64,000 bases of DNA from Gimesia aquarii (lineage in GTDB: Bacteria > Planctomycetota > Planctomycetia > Planctomycetales > Planctomycetaceae), in the NCBI RefSeq assembly GCF_007748175.1, contig NZ_CP037422.1, positions 5,534,334 to 5,598,333 on the forward strand. The letters run 5' to 3'. A program made the position numbers and the translations under genes. This document shows, piece by piece, positions 61,812 through 64,000 of the stretch (its first letter is position 1; the number at the start of each line of letters is the position of its first letter). The notes beneath the pieces were generated by a model. It was not told where the DNA came from and did no database searches. It saw nothing but the letters and a program-made list of their open reading frames with translations.

Positions 61812-61839
61812 TTGACACGGCAGGGCGCGACATTATGAT
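61812..61839 (+). promoter_or_regulatory. sigma70-like promoter of the DUF4198-like gene
   Basis: TTGACA (61812-61817), 16-base spacer, TATGAT (61834-61839). A perfect -35 and a -10 with one mismatch. The start near 61846 leaves a leader of about 90 bases to the ATG at 61939. Confidence 0.65.
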
Positions 61840-61938
61840 GGAAAGCAATTCCGGCGTGGAGTGGTTCCAGGCTCAATTCACTTCAACCCAAATAGGAAAT
61901 ATCTGGTTGAATCATTTTTCAATTATGGAGACCCTGCC

Positions 61939-62676
61939 ATGCTTAGAAAAATCTCATTAGCCTGTGCGATCAATCTCGCCATATTATTCTCATCGGCGTC
62001 GGCCCATTATCTTTGGATCAATGTCGATACAAAATCTGGCGATCGAGGAACAACCAACTTGTATTTCGAAGAGGGGCCCAGGCCCGGCGATGGTAAATAT
62101 TTAGATCCTTTCATCGAACGAGGTACCACCTGGATTCACACGGTTAAAAGCAATCAACCCATGCCGTTGAAAATGTCGGTCGTCAAAAAACCTGGCAAAC
62201 GCTGGTTAGCAAACGAGTTGCAAGTTTCTGCCCCGCGAAGCATCGAAAGTTTCTGCAAATGGGGCGTTTACAGCTATGGCAAAACCGAAGTGCTGTTGCA
62301 CTATTACGGCAAGCACATTGAAGCGGATTCGTTAAAAGACAAAAACTCACTGGCGCGGGCCAAGCAATTGGAATTGGATATCGTACCGACGTTTTCAGAT
62401 GACGGCGTAGAAATTCAAGTTCTCTGGAAAGGCAAACCAGCTGCCGGACGTCCGTTTAAATTACGGGGCGTCGGCGGGTTGAATAAGAATCTCACAACCG
62501 ACGAAGAAGGCCGCGTGAGGTTCAAGCCGTTAGCCAGTGGTTTTCATTCGATGAGAACCAGCGTCGATGAACCAGAGCGCAGCGGTACTTTTGAAGGAAA
62601 AGAGCATGACATCGCACGGCATCATAGTTCATTGACAGTGAACTTAACCGTAAAGAATACAGAAAAAGGTTCCTGA
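61939..62676 (+). CDS. secreted DUF4198-like protein
   Basis: 245 residues from the ATG at 61939, which has GGAG 9 bases upstream and opens a clear signal peptide (LACAINLAILFSSASAHYLW, cleavage likely after ASA). The mature protein starts with His, as in many DUF4198 proteins linked to metal or carbohydrate handling. It is mainly beta-strand, with an Ig-like end resembling prealbumin/CNA-B folds (KPAAGRPFKLRGVGG, LTTDEEGRVRFKPLASGFHS). Copper or nickel roles are suggested for relatives but nothing here proves it. It is the only apparently intact gene in the decayed region after tRNA-Ser and has its own promoter. Confidence 0.75.
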   Translation: MLRKISLACAINLAILFSSASAHYLWINVDTKSGDRGTTNLYFEEGPRPGDGKYLDPFIERGTTWIHTVKSNQPMPLKMSVVKKPGKRWLANELQVSAPRSIESFCKWGVYSYGKTEVLLHYYGKHIEADSLKDKNSLARAKQLELDIVPTFSDDGVEIQVLWKGKPAAGRPFKLRGVGGLNKNLTTDEEGRVRFKPLASGFHSMRTSVDEPERSGTFEGKEHDIARHHSSLTVNLTVKNTEKGS

Positions 62677-62687
62677 CCTGCTCTGTA
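62672..62687 (+). repeat. 16-bp direct repeat, copy 1
   Basis: CCTGACCTGCTCTGTA at 62672-62687, preceded by an AAAAAGG run, covers the stop region of the DUF4198-like gene. The identical 16 bases occur at 63462-63477. A related segment lies at 62782-62803 (GGTGTCTGACCCCTTTACTG followed by TA), and an inverted relative sharing CTGCTCTGTAGAAAA is at about 63925-63940. Confidence 0.6.
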
Positions 62688-63179
62688 GAAAAGGTCATGT
62701 TTCGCTACAGGATCATGATATTATGCGTGATGATTCTGAGAACGATCTCTCGACACTGTGACCAATATCGAAAACAGTATAGGTGTCTGACCCCTTTACT
62801 GTATTCCCATGCCGATTGACCACGAAGTGAAACTCAAGTTGGCTGCATGAAATTATTGTTAAAATTATTCGCGAAACTCGTTATTTCCAAGACAGTAATT
62901 GCTAACGAAGGATTTCTCCGATTCTCAAGATAAAGGACGAAATTCATCCAATACTATGGCTGCCTCCGCGAATAGAATATAAGGGAGTGTGGGAAAGTGT
63001 CATTCCCAATTCCATTGGCTAATTCGCTTAGGATTGGTGAGGCGGAATCATTCTTATGGAGGTCGTCATAACAAGGACGAGTGACGATACGACAGTTACT
63101 GGAGCGACAAGGATTACGAGATGTTCTGCTGGTCGATAACACTATGGTGGGAGAATGTGCTCTCAAAGGGGCGATATCA
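62688..63179. other. gap between direct repeats
   Basis: About 490 bases. It contains GGTGTCTGACCCCTTTACTG at 62782-62801 flanked by ACAGTA (62774-62779) and TACTGT (62797-62802) arms, a repeat-like unit. No supported gene; minus-strand frames near 62954-63199 show no features. Confidence 0.3.
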
Positions 63180-63371
63180 ATGATCGACCTGTGCCGCATA
63201 CTCTTATTGTTCTTTGGGCTAGTCCTTATGCCAATTTTGCTTATCTTATCGACGCCCTTTATTCTGCTTTGGCCACGAGCAAAAACCGATGATTCTTACG
63301 GTCGGATAGTGTTGCATCGTTACGGAAAGATCATTCAGGTTCTTAGTCATATCGGGAATGCTATCGGATGA
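63180..63371 (+). CDS. small membrane protein, tentative
   Basis: 63 residues from ATG 63180. One strong membrane helix (LLLFFGLVLMPILLILSTPF) is followed by a positively charged tail with RAKTDDSYGRIVLHRYGKII. There is no clear ribosome site, and the frame continues upstream to 63081. It could be a real small protein or part of a lost longer one; no family recognised. Confidence 0.35.
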   Translation: MIDLCRILLLFFGLVLMPILLILSTPFILLWPRAKTDDSYGRIVLHRYGKIIQVLSHIGNAIG

Positions 63372-63443
63372 ATGTATTGCTAGAACAGCGGTTTGGTATG
63401 GCGTCTTCGTTCGGAGCCTAAGTGAGCGATTCGTCCGAGTGAC

Positions 63444-64000
63444 TCAGCAACAATAAAAGGACCTGACCTGCTCTGTATTAAACTGTGTTGTCATTCGTCG
63501 CCTCCAATATCCTTTGGGTAACTTCTTTGTGGGACGTCCTCATGTCGCAGGAATGATTGTTCGCATGCCGTATTCCTGGGACGCAAACAAGTGAGCTCCT
63601 TCGCTGTCATAGCCGGCGTCTGCGAGAATGGTTTCGACTCTCGCCCGCTTTGCTGCTTGTGCCACTGCCTGCCTGTAGTGCTTGTCATCTGGTTCCGGAC
63701 CACGACCGGGCACCACTGCGAGTATCAGATGACTGGCACAGTCACAGATGATTCCTGCAGACGGATACCGTGTGTATGTTGTCGTTTCATACCCGGTTAT
63801 ACAGGCTCTTTTTCGGCGTTTTACAAAGTTGGCACTAATGTGACGCAACTCGAAACCTGTTCCATCGACGGCTGCTAACTTCACTCGTTTATTACAGGTA
63901 TAGCAATCGGAAGTAGGTTTTCTACAGAGCAGACCTGACACCTTTTTTCTTCGGCAGAGAGTGTAAACCGCAGCCAAGGTGAATATGTTATCTTGGCCTT
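63444..64000 (-). pseudogene. DDE transposase (IS4/IS5-like) with internal stop, 5' end beyond window
   Basis: The minus-strand frame is open to the right edge and encodes a DDE transposase: AAVDGTGFELRHIS (first Asp), ITGYETTTYTRYPSAGIICD, LAVVPGRGPEPDDKHYRQAV, and ILADAGYDSEGAH (second Asp). A TGA at 63542-63540 stops it after RTIIPAT. The same frame then continues with GRPTKKLPKGYWRRRM, the expected family continuation, before it meets the 16-base repeat and ends at 63444. So the gene has a nonsense mutation and has lost its C-terminal part with the catalytic Glu region. It is an IS remnant rather than an active element. Confidence 0.75.
63462..63477 (+). repeat. 16-bp direct repeat, copy 2
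   Basis: Identical to 62672-62687 and again preceded by AAAAGG. It falls at the point where the transposase frame stops resembling its family, so it may mark a recombination or insertion junction. Confidence 0.6.

Overview
The window looks like a chromosomal segment of a marine-type planctomycete (Planctomycetota, close in style to Gimesia or Rubinisphaera). This is inference: there is no rRNA gene to confirm it. The signs are planctomycete-style families (a PQQ-propeller fused to an esterase, a DUF1573 protein, a Tat-exported Gfo/Idh oxidoreductase, a DoxX protein with a large soluble insert, a FecR/HEAT membrane protein), many GTG or TTG starts, weak Shine-Dalgarno sites, and a moderate GC content.

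Layout. (1) 1-5350: a partial SBBP-repeat propeller, a secreted protein of unknown function, a 778-base gap with several inverted repeats, and a PQQ-propeller/esterase fusion. (2) 5698-22317: a large surface-polysaccharide locus. It holds a WecA-like initiating transferase with an SDR partner, a fused sugar N-acyltransferase/3,4-ketoisomerase, several glycosyltransferases, a WecD-like acetyltransferase, a GtrB/GtrII-like pair, an FdtB-like aminotransferase, two methyltransferases, the Wzm/Wzt exporter and RmlA. Together they suggest an ABC-exported O-antigen-like glycan carrying a dTDP-3-acetamido-3,6-dideoxyhexose. A tRNA-Pro(CGG) gene lies just beyond this locus. (3) 23057-35556, all on the minus strand: a TPR lipoprotein, FecR/HEAT protein, DUF1573 protein, MFS transporter, Gfo/Idh oxidoreductase, DoxX protein, ApbE, LeuD and LeuC. 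(4) 36198-40406: the conserved ffh-rpsP-trmD-rplS-yraN translation cluster, without rimM between rpsP and trmD, followed by a RidA-like gene. (5) 41005-60129: a ketoacyl-synthase homologue without the catalytic cysteine, an aldehyde dehydrogenase, a Kef-type antiporter, GDP-mannose dehydratase, LigA, a radical SAM/asparagine-synthetase-like pair, a pyrophosphate-dependent PEP carboxykinase, MetH and a cobalamin adenosyltransferase-like protein. (6) 60437-64000: tRNA-Ser(UGA) followed by a decayed region with an integrase remnant, a secreted DUF4198-like gene with a strong promoter, short repeats and a transposase carrying a nonsense codon.

The observations most worth a second look are the radical SAM/asparagine-synthetase-like overlapping pair, the cysteine-less ketoacyl synthase, the esterase domain lacking its catalytic histidine, the PPi-type PEP carboxykinase, two operator-like palindromes (before the Gfo/Idh gene and gmd), an orphan consensus promoter at 40498, and the tRNA-Ser-linked remnant of a mobile element. 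No CRISPR array, rRNA operon or complete undescribed defence system was seen.
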